Assembly (NCBI GenBank): GCA_029834535.1
Contig: JAQMWT010000024.1
Span: 1-64,000, forward strand
Length of the DNA stretch: 64,000 bases
Direction: 5' to 3'
DNA from: Chrysophaeum taylorii
Taxonomy: Eukaryota; Sar; Pelagophyceae; Pelagomonadales; Pelagomonadaceae
Positions 10,601 to 20,997 of this stretch are shown piece after piece. The first letter of the stretch is position 1, and each line of letters opens with the position of its first letter. The notes below the pieces were generated by a model. That model ran no database searches, was not told the origin of the DNA, and worked only from the letters and a program-made list of their open reading frames with translations. A program made the position numbers and the translations under genes.

Positions 10601-13523
10601 TCGTCTTGCCGTCTCGCGGCGTCAACGAAGTGTGAGCACATCGGGCTCTGACTCGCTCATCTCCGGGGTTGGGCATCGATACCGCGGCTTGAGCTTTCGT
10701 ATTATCTGTTGTTGGCGTCATCGACATAACGCTCGCGGCAGCCTCTTTATCTGGCGGCTTCCGCTCTTCCTCCAAGACAATCTCAGAGGGAATCAGTGCT
10801 GGTAGGGGATCCTGGTCTTCGTAGTTCACGGAAGCAAAGGACCCCTCCCATAAATCATTCATTTCGTCTTTCCAGAATGCATCTGTAAATTCATTCGTCG
10901 CCTGCTGATCCTCATCAGCATCGGCGATCGGTTCCGTGTCAGCTGCGGCTTTGAGTGTGTAGCTGCGCGGTTGTTCTGGTGGCTTCTTTAGCAAGAAATT
11001 CCGAGTTCTCGTCCACCAATCCTGCAGGTTCCACGTCTGGCTCGTCTTCGTCCACTTGAGAACGCTGCTAATCTTCTTCTTAAATCTATCCTTTTCTTCC
11101 GGCGGCGTATCCGTGTCTCGATCCGTAGTAACCGAAACCGTTTCGGGGGGGTCCGCAGGAAAAGATGGCGTCGTCCCCGACGTCAACTCTATCGTAAAAT
11201 CGTCGTCTGCAATACTCGCGCTGGTCATCGTCTCGTCAGTCGAATGCGCGCACGAGCTATCACTGCAGAAATCCATGTCTGGCTCACAGCCAGTTCGGTC
11301 GCCAGCGGTCGTCTCTGGAGGGTCCAAAGCTAAGCCGATGGCATCGAGGGCTTCCTCGTCAAAAATAAACGGTGGGTCGTCCGTGGACGACTCGTCAAAT
11401 AACGTTATCGCGGACACTGGTTCACGAGGTGTGGCTTCTTCATCTTCCAAATCTGAATCGCCTTCCCAGTATCGTGGAGCTTCGAGTTCCTCGCTCGAAT
11501 CTTCGAGCTCATCGCTCGACATCTGCTCATAAATCTGTGCCAAAGACCGACGATTGGTCAGCACGTCGTTGGGTGGCTCGTCCATCGGCGGGCGAGCAAG
11601 ATCTTCGAATGCGGCCGCGGCAAGGGCGTCGGCTGCGTCGTCGGTGCGGGTGTCCGTGTTCGGGTGCACCGTCACTCCTAATGGTAACTGTTGACCGCAG
11701 GGGGTCGTAAACGTGAGTGTTGCGCTCAAAAAACCCAAATTATATTGGTGTCGGCCTCCGTCGTATTCGTCGTCGCGCGATCGGCGTCGTCTGTGCCGGC
11801 GCGAACTTCGACTGGGGCTCTTGTTATCTTTGTCTCTCTCTGGCGTCAGTTCGGCAGGTCCTAGTACCTCTGGATCGTCCCTGTAGGCGACTGGTGCTCC
11901 CAAGTCTATCCGAACTGTCTCAATCGTCTCGTCTATCGAAACATCGACGCATTCGTCGTCTTCTTGCCAAAACTCCGACCAAACGTAAATTAAATCTCGG
12001 TTGGCGAATAAATCCGTGCCTCGGGGTCGGAATTGCACTTCTTTCCGCTCTGGCGGTTTCTTCCTCAGGAAACAGTGAGCTCGTATCCATATCGTCGGTA
12101 TGCTCATCTTCCTATTATCCATGCTGATCGTCCCATCCAAATTCGATTCCGGGCGGCAGCTATACTCGTCCCTTATAGTATGTTCGGGATCTTTCTTTAT
12201 CACGTAGCCATCATCATATGCAGGCTGAAAATCTTTGAACTCTTCGTTCGTGAGTAATACGCCAGGGCTTTCACTGAGCTCCAAAGGCAGTTCATGCGTT
12301 ATAAGATTCTTCATCTCTTCCGCTTTCGTATTCATTTTCTCGGCCGTTTCACTCGGCCTATCATCCACTCCATCGCTTCGAATATCGGCAATCGCCTCGT
12401 CACTAAAAATGTCGGCACACGAACTGTCTGCCATCGTCAAAGGGAATAAAACATCTGCAAAAACGTCTGCAGTCGGTTCGTCGGGGGGCCCTGCAAAAGA
12501 AGAAGGCGTCGTCCCCGACGTCATATCTGTCAAAGAATGGCCACCAAAGGGCACGTGACGTTCGATGGGTGTGTACTCAGGTGCGCGCTTATCATTCGAG
12601 GTAATCCTCTGCGACGCATCGTCGATCGATCGTGGAGACGAAGTGCCATCCACTTGAATGTCCGGAGGTAAACTCATAGCATCGAGCGTAGCAGCGGCAG
12701 GTCCCTTACTTTGGGCGTCATCGGCTGCACGGGGCTCGTAAATCGGATTCATACATAACTCCGGCGCGTCGTCAAGACCGAGGGTTGTGTCAGTTGACGA
12801 CAAATCATATCGTGCCACTAACGGTGACACCGGGTTAGAAGCGATTGTCGGCCCATAGTTTAACGACGTTTCGGTCATATTCTCCGATCCTGTGGGGATT
12901 TTGGTTTGGGTGAGCTCCTTCGACTTGGATTGCTCTTGATCGTAGTTTAACGACGTTTCGGTCATCTCGGACGACTCGTCGTCGTCGTCGCGCGGCTTCC
13001 TAACTTTCGCTCGCGTTCGCGTGGGCGGCGGTACCTCCGAGGGTCGGAATTCTCCCTCGAGACTGCTCGCTCGCCTCGGGCGACTCGGCATACGCAATTC
13101 ATCTCTTTCACGTGTCAACGAGCTTACTTGATCTTGGAAGGCGTCTGCTCGAGCGTTGGCCATACGCAGCTGCTCTCGCATTATTTTTATCTCAATCCGG
13201 TGTATCGATTCACGCCGTATCTCTTCTTCTATGAGCTGTGTGAGGATTTCTTGTGCGCGCTTATTTTCTCGGCGTATCTCGCGTAAATGGGCTTTGTAAA
13301 TCTTTGCAACATTCGGTGGTTCATCACCTCGCGCACGTTCTGGATGGGCTGCCGGTCGTCTCGCCGGCGGCGCCCTCGGCAGTTCATCGCCGTAGTAGTT
13401 CAGCTCTTCTTCCTCACTATCATAATCAGTATCATTGTCATCGGTCCTCTCGCTCGTCTCATCCTGACGGCTTGGCGGTTCGTCATATCGTAGCTGCTCG
13501 ACAGCAGCATCATCGTCTTCCAT
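10437..13523 (-). pseudogene. copy A gag-like region (acidic, repetitive)
   Basis: About 1028 residues. The N-terminal part is highly acidic with a coiled-coil-like stretch and resembles the start of copy B gag. The middle is a low-complexity Asp/Glu/Ser/Pro-rich region with internal repeats (MTETSLNY twice; TSGTTPS twice; a LRKKPPE / LLKKPPE pair). It contains no recognisable capsid-like region. The C-terminal end carries the protease motif LSCLDTGTL near 10570. The family role would be RNA packaging, but this copy may have depended on partner proteins from other copies (inference). Confidence 0.7.
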
Positions 13524-13988
13524 ATCGGCTCTGGCTCGTTCTAGTCGGCCGAGATCAGAGCGGGTCCAAAATGGTTGAATCGTCGTCGTTCTCGAGCTCC
13601 TTCGACTCTGGAACTTCTAATCGTCCACGACACGCGTAATATCGTCGTTGCGTGCGTCTTCCACCGACAAATCTATCCGTACGGTGGGCGGCAGAACTCG
13701 TCTCTGCCCGGCAAACAATGCCTTATCCGTGAGTTGCGATCTCACTCCGCTCGCCTGCGGCAGCGGTACCCGGGTTGCGCGTCGGTTAGCACCGAATCGC
13801 GCGTCGTCACTTCCGACGACTAACGTATCCGGCCGGGGAACTTTCCCACGGCAATGGTCCTTCTGGAATTCCTTGTCGGCGCGCTTGATCAGGGCGCGCA
13901 CGGCTTGTCCGGACCGTGTAGAGAATGCAAGATGCACTAGTTCGCTGCGACCGATATAGTCGCTCGAATCTCGTATTCCTCCACCACC
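13524..13988 (-). other. copy A 5' leader with primer-binding site at 13970-13986
   Basis: Leader between the 5' LTR and gag. Two bases after the LTR end the minus strand reads TGGTGGAGGAATACGAG, a plausible primer-binding site: TGG pairs with a tRNA CCA end and the rest with an acceptor stem. I did not identify the tRNA. The leader is almost identical to 23662-24126. Confidence 0.65.
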
Positions 13989-14320
13989 TGTGGCGTAAGG
14001 AGAATTTTAGGGGCTACCTGGCGTGCCTTCGAATCCTGGCTCGCCGATCGCGTCCGTGCCCTTGGTGGGATCACTGGACGAGGATGGCCGTTCTCCCGCC
14101 ACGCGACCACAAACAACTCCTGCGCCTGGTCCTCTCAACTTGAGGATCGGCTGTTGCTTTATGATCAAGGATAATCGAAATCAGAAATCAGGGTGACACA
14201 TGTCACGGAAAAGGAAGATGATGTCATAGAAAACTGACATCATCACAGCGGAGTAGGGTGCCCCTGATAAGGGGGCCCTAGAAGAGGGGTAAGCCTTAGG
14301 AGGCGGGAGTTGCCGCCACA
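13989..14320 (-). repeat. middle LTR shared by copies A and B
   Basis: 332 bp, TGTGGCG...GCCGCCACA. On its left side it has the same leader and primer-binding sequence that flanks the right LTR, so it is the 5' LTR of copy A. On its right side it has the polypurine-like tract and integrase end of copy B, so it is also the 3' LTR of B. It differs from the right LTR at only a few positions, about 1-2%. Confidence 0.92.
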
Positions 14321-14360
14321 GGACTCCCCTGGTAAGAATTCGAGCTGCCCCAGCGAGGTG

Positions 14361-16261
14361 CTAGCGCGAGGAGCGCGGCTTCGCCTTACGAGCATCTCGT
14401 GAACGAATCTTCTGGTAAACGCGGGTGATGATCGGTTCAGGAACTCGACCACTGCGTAAAGTAAACTTGGGGACCAACACGTCAATCTCGTGCGGAGCGA
14501 AATCCGTGACACAAGGAGTTGTGTTGGAGGAAATTCGGGACTTGTCGGTGAAACTTCGACCTTCAACGTCCTTGAATTCGGGCTTGAGCTTGCGGTGCGA
14601 AAGGTGAGAGGTCGGCTTGAAATAAGCGACATCATCGTTCGGACCCAAATCGGAATAGAAATGTAGAGCAACACGATCATTTTGGTAATCGTAAGGCTCG
14701 TAAACTTCGGCAACATAAATCTTCTTGCGCCAATCAGAGCGCTTCCGGTCAGGAATCCGGAAAACAACAAACTTACCGTGCTGATAATCATCACGGAAGG
14801 TTTCTTCGGGTTTGCGGATGGTTTGATCAACGATCGGAGGTACCATCACAGGCGTGATCTGACTTACATGAACACGTCGTTCTTCGGGCGGAGAGTCGAG
14901 AGACTCAATCCTATAGGTGACCGGGGAGAGGCGTTCCTTGATAATAAACGGCCCTCGCCATTCCGGTCGAAGTTTGTTCTGAAGGAAAGGGATGTAGAGC
15001 AAAACGTGCGATCCTTCCTTGTATTCAACATCAACATGATCAGCATTGTAAGCCAATCGCTGTTTCTTCAAAGCTTTATCACGAGCCTCGCGGACGATCT
15101 TTGTATAATATTTCAATCGTTCGCGAGTCTCGGCGACTGCATCAGAGCGAGTCTTCGGCAATAATCGTGTATCAAAATCCATGAGCGTGTAGTCAGTCGG
15201 TAGCATCGGCTGACGGTTCAGGCGCAGCATAAAGGGAGAAATCTGCGTGCCTGGAATAAACTTGCGGTTGTAGCAAAACGCAATATAATGAGCAAAGTCA
15301 GGCCAATCCGTGATGTTCCGGCCTTGAAGGCAAGCACGGAGGAAGGCCTTGATAAATCGGTTGACACGCTCAGCCGGGTTCGACTGGGCATGATAAGGAA
15401 TCGTAGTTTGGTATCGTGTGTTAAAGAGATGGCAAAACTCGCGCATCAACTTGTTCACGAACTCTTTACCGTTGTCGGTACGAATCATCTGGGGCAAGTA
15501 GCCCTTGAGGAGAATGTTAATGACAAAAGACTCGAGGACAGACTCAGCGGTCTTATCGTTCAAAACATCCAGAATCAAGAAATGCGAGAACGGATCAAAA
15601 AATACTAGAAGATACGTCTCGGGACCAGCGCTGGGCAAGGGTCCAAATAAATCCATGCAAAGAACAGCACCATCACCATCGTAGACGGGCTGCTGCAAGA
15701 GTCCAGCTCGTTTCGGCTCAGGCGTACGAGCTTTCTGACAAACTAAGCATTCAGCAATGAAGACTCCAACTTCGTTCGACATGTGAGGCCACCAAAATCG
15801 TTCTTGGATAGCCTGGACGGTACTGTGACGTCCCATATGACCACCGTTAACCGGAGTGTCATGATAGAGTCGAATAATGCGCTTGCGCAACGTAGCAGGT
15901 GCAACAATCATCGGGTGCGAATCAGCAGAAATGCGGTAAAGAACATCTTTAACGACTTCGAATCGTTCGTTCGCTCGGGAACGTCGCGGCGTCTGACCTT
16001 GGGCCATTCGGTAGCGAATATCCTCGCAAGTAGCATCAGATTCTTGCTCACGTGCGATCTCAGCGAGCGTCATATTATCGGGTATCTTATCGATATAATC
16101 TTTGTAAGCGGCTGCGTCCTTGAAGATCTGTGGCTCATCACGCGCACGGTTCTTCCGACGTTGTCTCGTAGCGTGAGACGTAGCCAATTTCATCGGATCC
16201 TTTTCAGGGTCTTCGTCTTCGTCTTCCGGCAGTTCGGTCGTAATAAACGACATTATGAAGT
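14361..16261 (-). CDS. copy B integrase (fossil element part)
   Basis: It continues the same pol frame. It has an HHCC zinc region (GGHMGRHST ... CLVCQK near 15750-15850), a D,D,E core (CMDLFGP, IRTDNGKEF, NPAERVNR) between about 15350 and 15670, and a GPFIIKERLSPVTYRIE fold near 14920. The unrecognised basic C-terminal extension ends 41 bp before the 3' LTR. No clear chromodomain is seen. Confidence 0.9.
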
Positions 16262-18130
16262 GGCAGCCGGAGACGGGAACTCCTCGGTCATCAACAGGTC
16301 GGGGAAGCTCTTGGAACACTAAATACGCGTGGTTCAAAGGTTCTCCAAACTCGTCAGTCTCGATGACATGATCTATCGGGTTGCGGGAGAGACAGTCAGG
16401 GATACTCATTCCCGGTGACTTTCCCGGCTTGTAACCAAGTTCAGGGTCAAAATTGGCGAGGCGCATCGCCCAACGAGCAAGCTGCCCAGACGAGTGCGTC
16501 GCCTTACGTAAAAACGTCAAATTTCGGTGATCGGTCTCCAAAACAGTACGGTGCCCTTCGATGTAGGCTCGAAAGTGCTCTAGAGAAAGTATAACTGCCA
16601 GCAGCTCTAGCCGACGGGGCTCATAATTCCGCATCTCCTTCGGCACAGCTCGGCTCCAGTATTCAATTACTCGTTCTTCTCGAGTCACTCTTCCGGCATC
16701 GTCCTTGACTTCGACAATCTGGAAGAGATATGCTCCAAGTCCATCCTTGGAAGCATCGGATCGGATCTGAAAAGGCAGATCATAATCGGCGTGGTAGACT
16801 CCACGGGAATCAACCAAAGCTTCAATAATCGTATCCCAAGCTTTCTGACACTCGGGCGTCCACTCGAACTTTACACCTTCGAGGCATAATCGTCTCAACG
16901 GTTCCACAATCTTCGAGTAGCCCTTCACATATCGCCGGCAGTAATTACTCATGCCGATGAAAGAGCGTATCTGGGTCTTCGGGGAAGTATTCGGTAAAGT
17001 ACCTGGAATCGGCATCTTCTGCAGTGCTTCCAGCGTCTTCGGATTCGGCTTCAAGCCTTCTGGGGTAGAAATGTGTCCCAGAAATTCTATATCATCCTTG
17101 AGAAGGTGGAACTTCGCGGTTCGACCGCTGTACCCTCTCTGTGCCAAATGACACATCACTTCGATCAAAACTTGTAAATGTCGATGAAGATCGTCGGATC
17201 CCATCATAATATCGTCAACAAACGCAACCAAGTCTTGATACATCCATTTCGAAAGGTCGCTCGCCATTTGCTTGCAGAAAAGAGCTCCGGCCGTCTTCAC
17301 ACCTAGAGGTAATCGCAAGAAACTGTGAGCGCCAAGTGGGCTAACCATCGTGACAGCGTCCTGCGCTGCCGGATCCAGACGAAGGTTGTGGTATCCCCAT
17401 CTAATATCAATGCATGTCCGCCATCGTCTCATCGCGAGAAAGGCTAAAGCATCATCTTGTCGAATGTTTGGCCAACTGTCATTGACCAATTGATCGTTGA
17501 GCTGACGTAAGTCAACTGCAGCACGGAACGCGTTTGACGTTCCAATCTCAGCTCCTTTCTTCGGAAGCATCAACACAGGAAAGCCCCAAGGTGAGTTGGC
17601 CGGACGAATGACTCCATCCCGGCACCACTCGCTGATCTGCTTGCGGAGACAATCGAGCTTCGCAGGCGTCAATCGGTAGGGCGTCATCTTAATCGGTCGC
17701 GGATTCGCGTCTTTGAATCGTAGAGACACAGGAGGCGAGTCCACAGGTCTCATAATCGGGTCGAAAAAGGCCCAAGAATATTGCACACAGTGACGGAGCA
17801 TCAGTTTCGCCTCGTCATCTAAGTGCGGATTGTCAGGAATTCCCAGCTCCTGCACAACCTTGTCAACTTCTTCCTTCGTAGGAATTTTAACTTTCATTGC
17901 TTCGTTGTCCTTGACATGCTCAGGAGTCTGCGGCAGTGGTGCACCCTCGGCATCGCGCGGCGCATCTTTCCATGGCACATCGAACTTTTTCTCGTATTTT
18001 AGTTTCACTTCCGGGTGGCTTTTGTTGATCCTCTCGCCTTTGACACGAACACTCGGCTCGCTCTTAATCTTCGGTTCCCGATCTCGCTCAGGATCTGGCG
18101 GAACGTCTAAATTTGGTTGTCGGGGGCCAG
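16262..18130 (-). CDS. copy B reverse transcriptase and RNase H (fossil element part)
   Basis: Part of a pol frame that stays open from 19247 to 14361. The reverse transcriptase spans about 16900-17800, with the VAFVDDIMMGS active-site box near 17225. RNase H spans about 16440-16800, with RSDASKDGLGAY and TDHRNLTFL. The connection FIGMSNYCRRYVKGYSK is typical of Ty3/gypsy. A basic, Lys/Glu-rich linker lies just before the reverse transcriptase. Confidence 0.9.
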
Positions 18131-18451
18131 CAGAAGAAGCATGAGACGTCCCCGGCTCATCTGTTGCAGGCGGAATCAACGGTACCTCTGGAGGTTTCCA
18201 TTTGGTGCGATCTTGAAGATCATCAGTCGACACCCATCTTATGACACGTGTGCGCGTGTTTAACAGCGGAACTTGTACGTGACGAAGGGTGGTTTCATCA
18301 ATTTGTAAATAATAATCAAACGGTCGGTCTGCAGGACTCAACGCTGACGGCAAAGCTTCGCCGCTCAGGTGAAATTCCTTGGTCACAGAGTTGTGCAGAT
18401 CGAGCATTAATAAGGCCATCGTGTCAGGTGGCACGACGGACGCCAAGTGTT

Positions 18452-19435
18452 TCAACGAGGTCGTCCTGGAGAAGCCGGCCCAATCAAAATCAGGGGCATC
18501 GTCAGCAACTCCGCAGTCATTTCCAGATTCAAAGATCTGTAATCGGAACGGTGCGGCCCTACGCGAAGCGGGACACGCGTAACAGTATAAGCTGCGTCTG
18601 TCGCGGCTCGTGATGATCCTAAATTGTTCATCTGAAGTAAATGTCGTTCGTCGGCGTAGCCAAGTGCTGCGGCGAACTTTTGCTGCATATTCTTGCAAGT
18701 CTTTGGAACTGCGCGCAAATGGAGCGGATGGCTGGAAACCAACAATCGCACGCGACAGCTCATCAAACTGGGAGTTATGTCGTAAAAATTGACGACGTAA
18801 ACGTAAGGGTGCAAACGTGCAACGTAAGAAATAATCGAAGCCTCCTGCTCTATCAACCACATGAAGAAACCAGCCATCTTGCATAATTTCATCGTCCAGT
18901 GGGTAGCGGTAACTCCTTTCCCAACATCTCTGGAGGTCAAGTTGCACAGAGCGGAGTGTACGCAGGGTGGCGACGCGACACACATCGACGACGACCATTC
19001 CGCGTAGGGTAAATAAGATTCGATCAACCGTAAGGTTGTAACATAGCGACCACACAATGTGTGCTGCACCACAGGAATATTCGGAAAGTTCTTGTGGTGG
19101 ATCTGGTTGGCGGTGTCCGACGCATCGAGTGCTAGCACGACTCGAAACGACGTCCCACACGTTTCGTTGGCTCGTTGGAGACCTAAAGTACTGCCTCCGG
19201 CTCCACTGAACAGCATCACCACCTTGCGATAAGTGATTGGAAGCCATTGAACCTTTTCATATCGGCGGCGGATCTCCGCTTCGGTGATCTCGCGGCATTT
19301 CTTTTCATCTTCTTCCGACCTTCGAGCGAAATCGTCGCTGCCTTCAGGTCGTTTGAGGGTGGACTTGTCCGTCATAGCGGTCGTAGCGTCCTTCTGCACC
19401 GTGCTCAGCAGCATCGGCGGGGAGATTCGTCGCAT
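18452..19435 (-). CDS. copy B C5-cytosine DNA methyltransferase-like part (fossil element part)
   Basis: About 327 residues. Motif I (VVMLFSGAGGSTLGLQRAN) binds S-adenosylmethionine in this family. The catalytic cysteine loop is VASPPCVHSAL. An Arg-x-Arg motif VIII candidate (SCRVRLLVSSHP) and an E-containing motif VI candidate follow in the right order and spacing. The usual ENV of motif VI is not exact and the target-recognition region is short or absent, so activity is uncertain. The location is constant in both copies, between protease and reverse transcriptase. LTR retroelements carrying such methyltransferases are known from dinoflagellates and the charophyte Klebsormidium. Alternative: a methyltransferase-derived domain used only for binding. 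Confidence 0.78.
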   Translation of the reverse strand: MRRISPPMLLSTVQKDATTAMTDKSTLKRPEGSDDFARRSEEDEKKCREITEAEIRRRYEKVQWLPITYRKVVMLFSGAGGSTLGLQRANETCGTSFRVVLALDASDTANQIHHKNFPNIPVVQHTLCGRYVTTLRLIESYLPYAEWSSSMCVASPPCVHSALCNLTSRDVGKGVTATHWTMKLCKMAGFFMWLIEQEASIISYVARLHPYVYVVNFYDITPSLMSCRVRLLVSSHPLHLRAVPKTCKNMQQKFAAALGYADERHLLQMNNLGSSRAATDAAYTVTRVPLRVGPHRSDYRSLNLEMTAELLTMPLILIGPASPGRPR

Positions 19436-20967
19436 CGCGTCAAGTGACTAGCGACAGAAACGGTGAAAGAAAGGTTCCCCTTGTCGTATCCTTCTTCACA
19501 TTCTTTCGTAAGTTCGTTGATCGTAGAGACGTTCAACTCATCTTCGTACCTAACGATATCACCAATCGCAAGGACTTCGCCTTGAGTGACGACCGTCGGC
19601 ACTTCTTCCGTGGCAGTAACCGCCACCCGAGCAGCGGACCGGTCGCGCTCTTCGCAAGAAGAACACATTCCTTCGACAACTCCCAACTGCTCGTTCTCAG
19701 CAAACGTAGCGACGAAAACCTGTCCTCTTTCCATAGGTTTCGACAAAATAACCGGTAGATTGTACGTTCGACCGGGCTCGATTTGAAGCGTGCGCGCAGC
19801 ATAAGCGATTACTTCTCGCGCGTCTTCTCCCGGAGCTGGGGAGAATTTGGTCGTAGCATGTCCCCGCGTAGCCAAGGCTACCTTACGTTCCGGCGGCGGG
19901 CTTCGGAGATCTTTAATCGTGCTCAAACGAGCGTAAACTCGAGTCTTGACCAGGTCGAGACTCTGCCGAAAGGCATCGTGTTGATGATTGTAAATCGGTA
20001 CGGTTATCGGATTTCGATCGTAAATAGACCGAAAGGTCACGATTGGTGCATCGACTCGTTCATCCTTAACTTTAATCTTCTTGCGCCCGTAGACGACTTG
20101 GGTTCGACAAAAACAGATCCGATCATGGGGAAAATCCACGATGGCTCCTAAAACTCGTATATCGCGCCCTCCCAACAGGAACAGATAATTCGTATCGGCT
20201 ACAATAGCGACAATGGGGGCAGCGAAGTCGTCGGCGAAAGCGACCCGAAGGGCGATCCAACGATGGATCGTCGTCGTATTCAACCCTGATCCGTACAGCT
20301 TGCGCTTAATCGGAAGTTCGCCTTCATCGAAAATCAACTGATCTTTGGTCAACTTTTTGACCATTTCTCGGCAAATATAAGAAACATCTGCCATTCCATC
20401 GACACCGATGGTCGTCGAGAATTTCGGTCCGTCACGATTCCTGTAGATGTGACAGGCTATAAACGTTAGAGTACCCGTATCTAAACAACTGAGGGTAATC
20501 AAATCATCTTCGATCGTCTTGCCGTCTCGCGGCGTCAACGAAGTGTGAGCACATCGGGCTCTGAATCGCTCATCTCCGGGGTTGGGCATCGATACCGCGG
20601 CTTGAGCTTTCGTATTATCTGTTGTTGGCGTCTTCGCCATAACGCTCGCGGCAGCCTCTTTATCTGGCGGCTTCCGCTCTTCCTCCAAGACAATCTCAGA
20701 GGGAATAAGTGCTGGTAGGGGATCCTGGTCTTCGTAGTTCACGGAAGCAAAGGACCCCTCCCATAAATCATTCATTTCGTCTTTCCAGAATGCATCTGTA
20801 AATTCATTCGTCGCCTGCTGATCCTCATCAGCATCGGCGATCGGTTCCGTGTCAGCTGCGGCTTTGAGTCTGCAGCTGCGCGGTTGTTCTGGTGGCTTCT
20901 TTAGCAAGAAATTCCGAGCTTTCGTCCACCAATCCTGCAGGTTCCACGTCGGCTCGTCTTCGTCCAC
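19405..20967 (-). CDS. copy B protease region (fossil element part)
   Basis: About 520 residues. After an acidic linker shared with copy A comes LSCLDTGTLTF with the catalytic DTG near 20485, a hydrophobic flap-like stretch, and FLLGGRDIRVLGA toward the end of a retropepsin fold. A further 180 or so residues link it to the methyltransferase-like part. In the family it matures the polyprotein. Confidence 0.75.
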   Translation of the reverse strand: MDEDEPTWNLQDWWTKARNFLLKKPPEQPRSCRLKAAADTEPIADADEDQQATNEFTDAFWKDEMNDLWEGSFASVNYEDQDPLPALIPSEIVLEEERKPPDKEAAASVMAKTPTTDNTKAQAAVSMPNPGDERFRARCAHTSLTPRDGKTIEDDLITLSCLDTGTLTFIACHIYRNRDGPKFSTTIGVDGMADVSYICREMVKKLTKDQLIFDEGELPIKRKLYGSGLNTTTIHRWIALRVAFADDFAAPIVAIVADTNYLFLLGGRDIRVLGAIVDFPHDRICFCRTQVVYGRKKIKVKDERVDAPIVTFRSIYDRNPITVPIYNHQHDAFRQSLDLVKTRVYARLSTIKDLRSPPPERKVALATRGHATTKFSPAPGEDAREVIAYAARTLQIEPGRTYNLPVILSKPMERGQVFVATFAENEQLGVVEGMCSSCEERDRSAARVAVTATEEVPTVVTQGEVLAIGDIVRYEDELNVSTINELTKECEEGYDKGNLSFTVSVASHLTRCDESPRRCC

Positions 20968-20997
20968 TTGAGAACGCTGCTAATCTTCTTCATAAAT

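Larger units (their letters stand above)
4068..14320 (-). mobile_element. Ty3/gypsy-like retrotransposon copy A with a DNA methyltransferase-like part
   Basis: Read on the minus strand the order is 5' LTR (13989-14320), leader, gag-like region, aspartic protease, C5-cytosine methyltransferase-like part, reverse transcriptase, RNase H, integrase, 3' LTR (4068-4402). Reverse transcriptase before integrase is the Ty3/gypsy order. Through the pol region it is nearly identical to copy B, but its gag region is of a different type. The copy looks broken, with roughly three to five breaks. Its two LTRs differ by about 5%, which suggests it is older than copy B or that one end has been exchanged. Confidence 0.92.
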
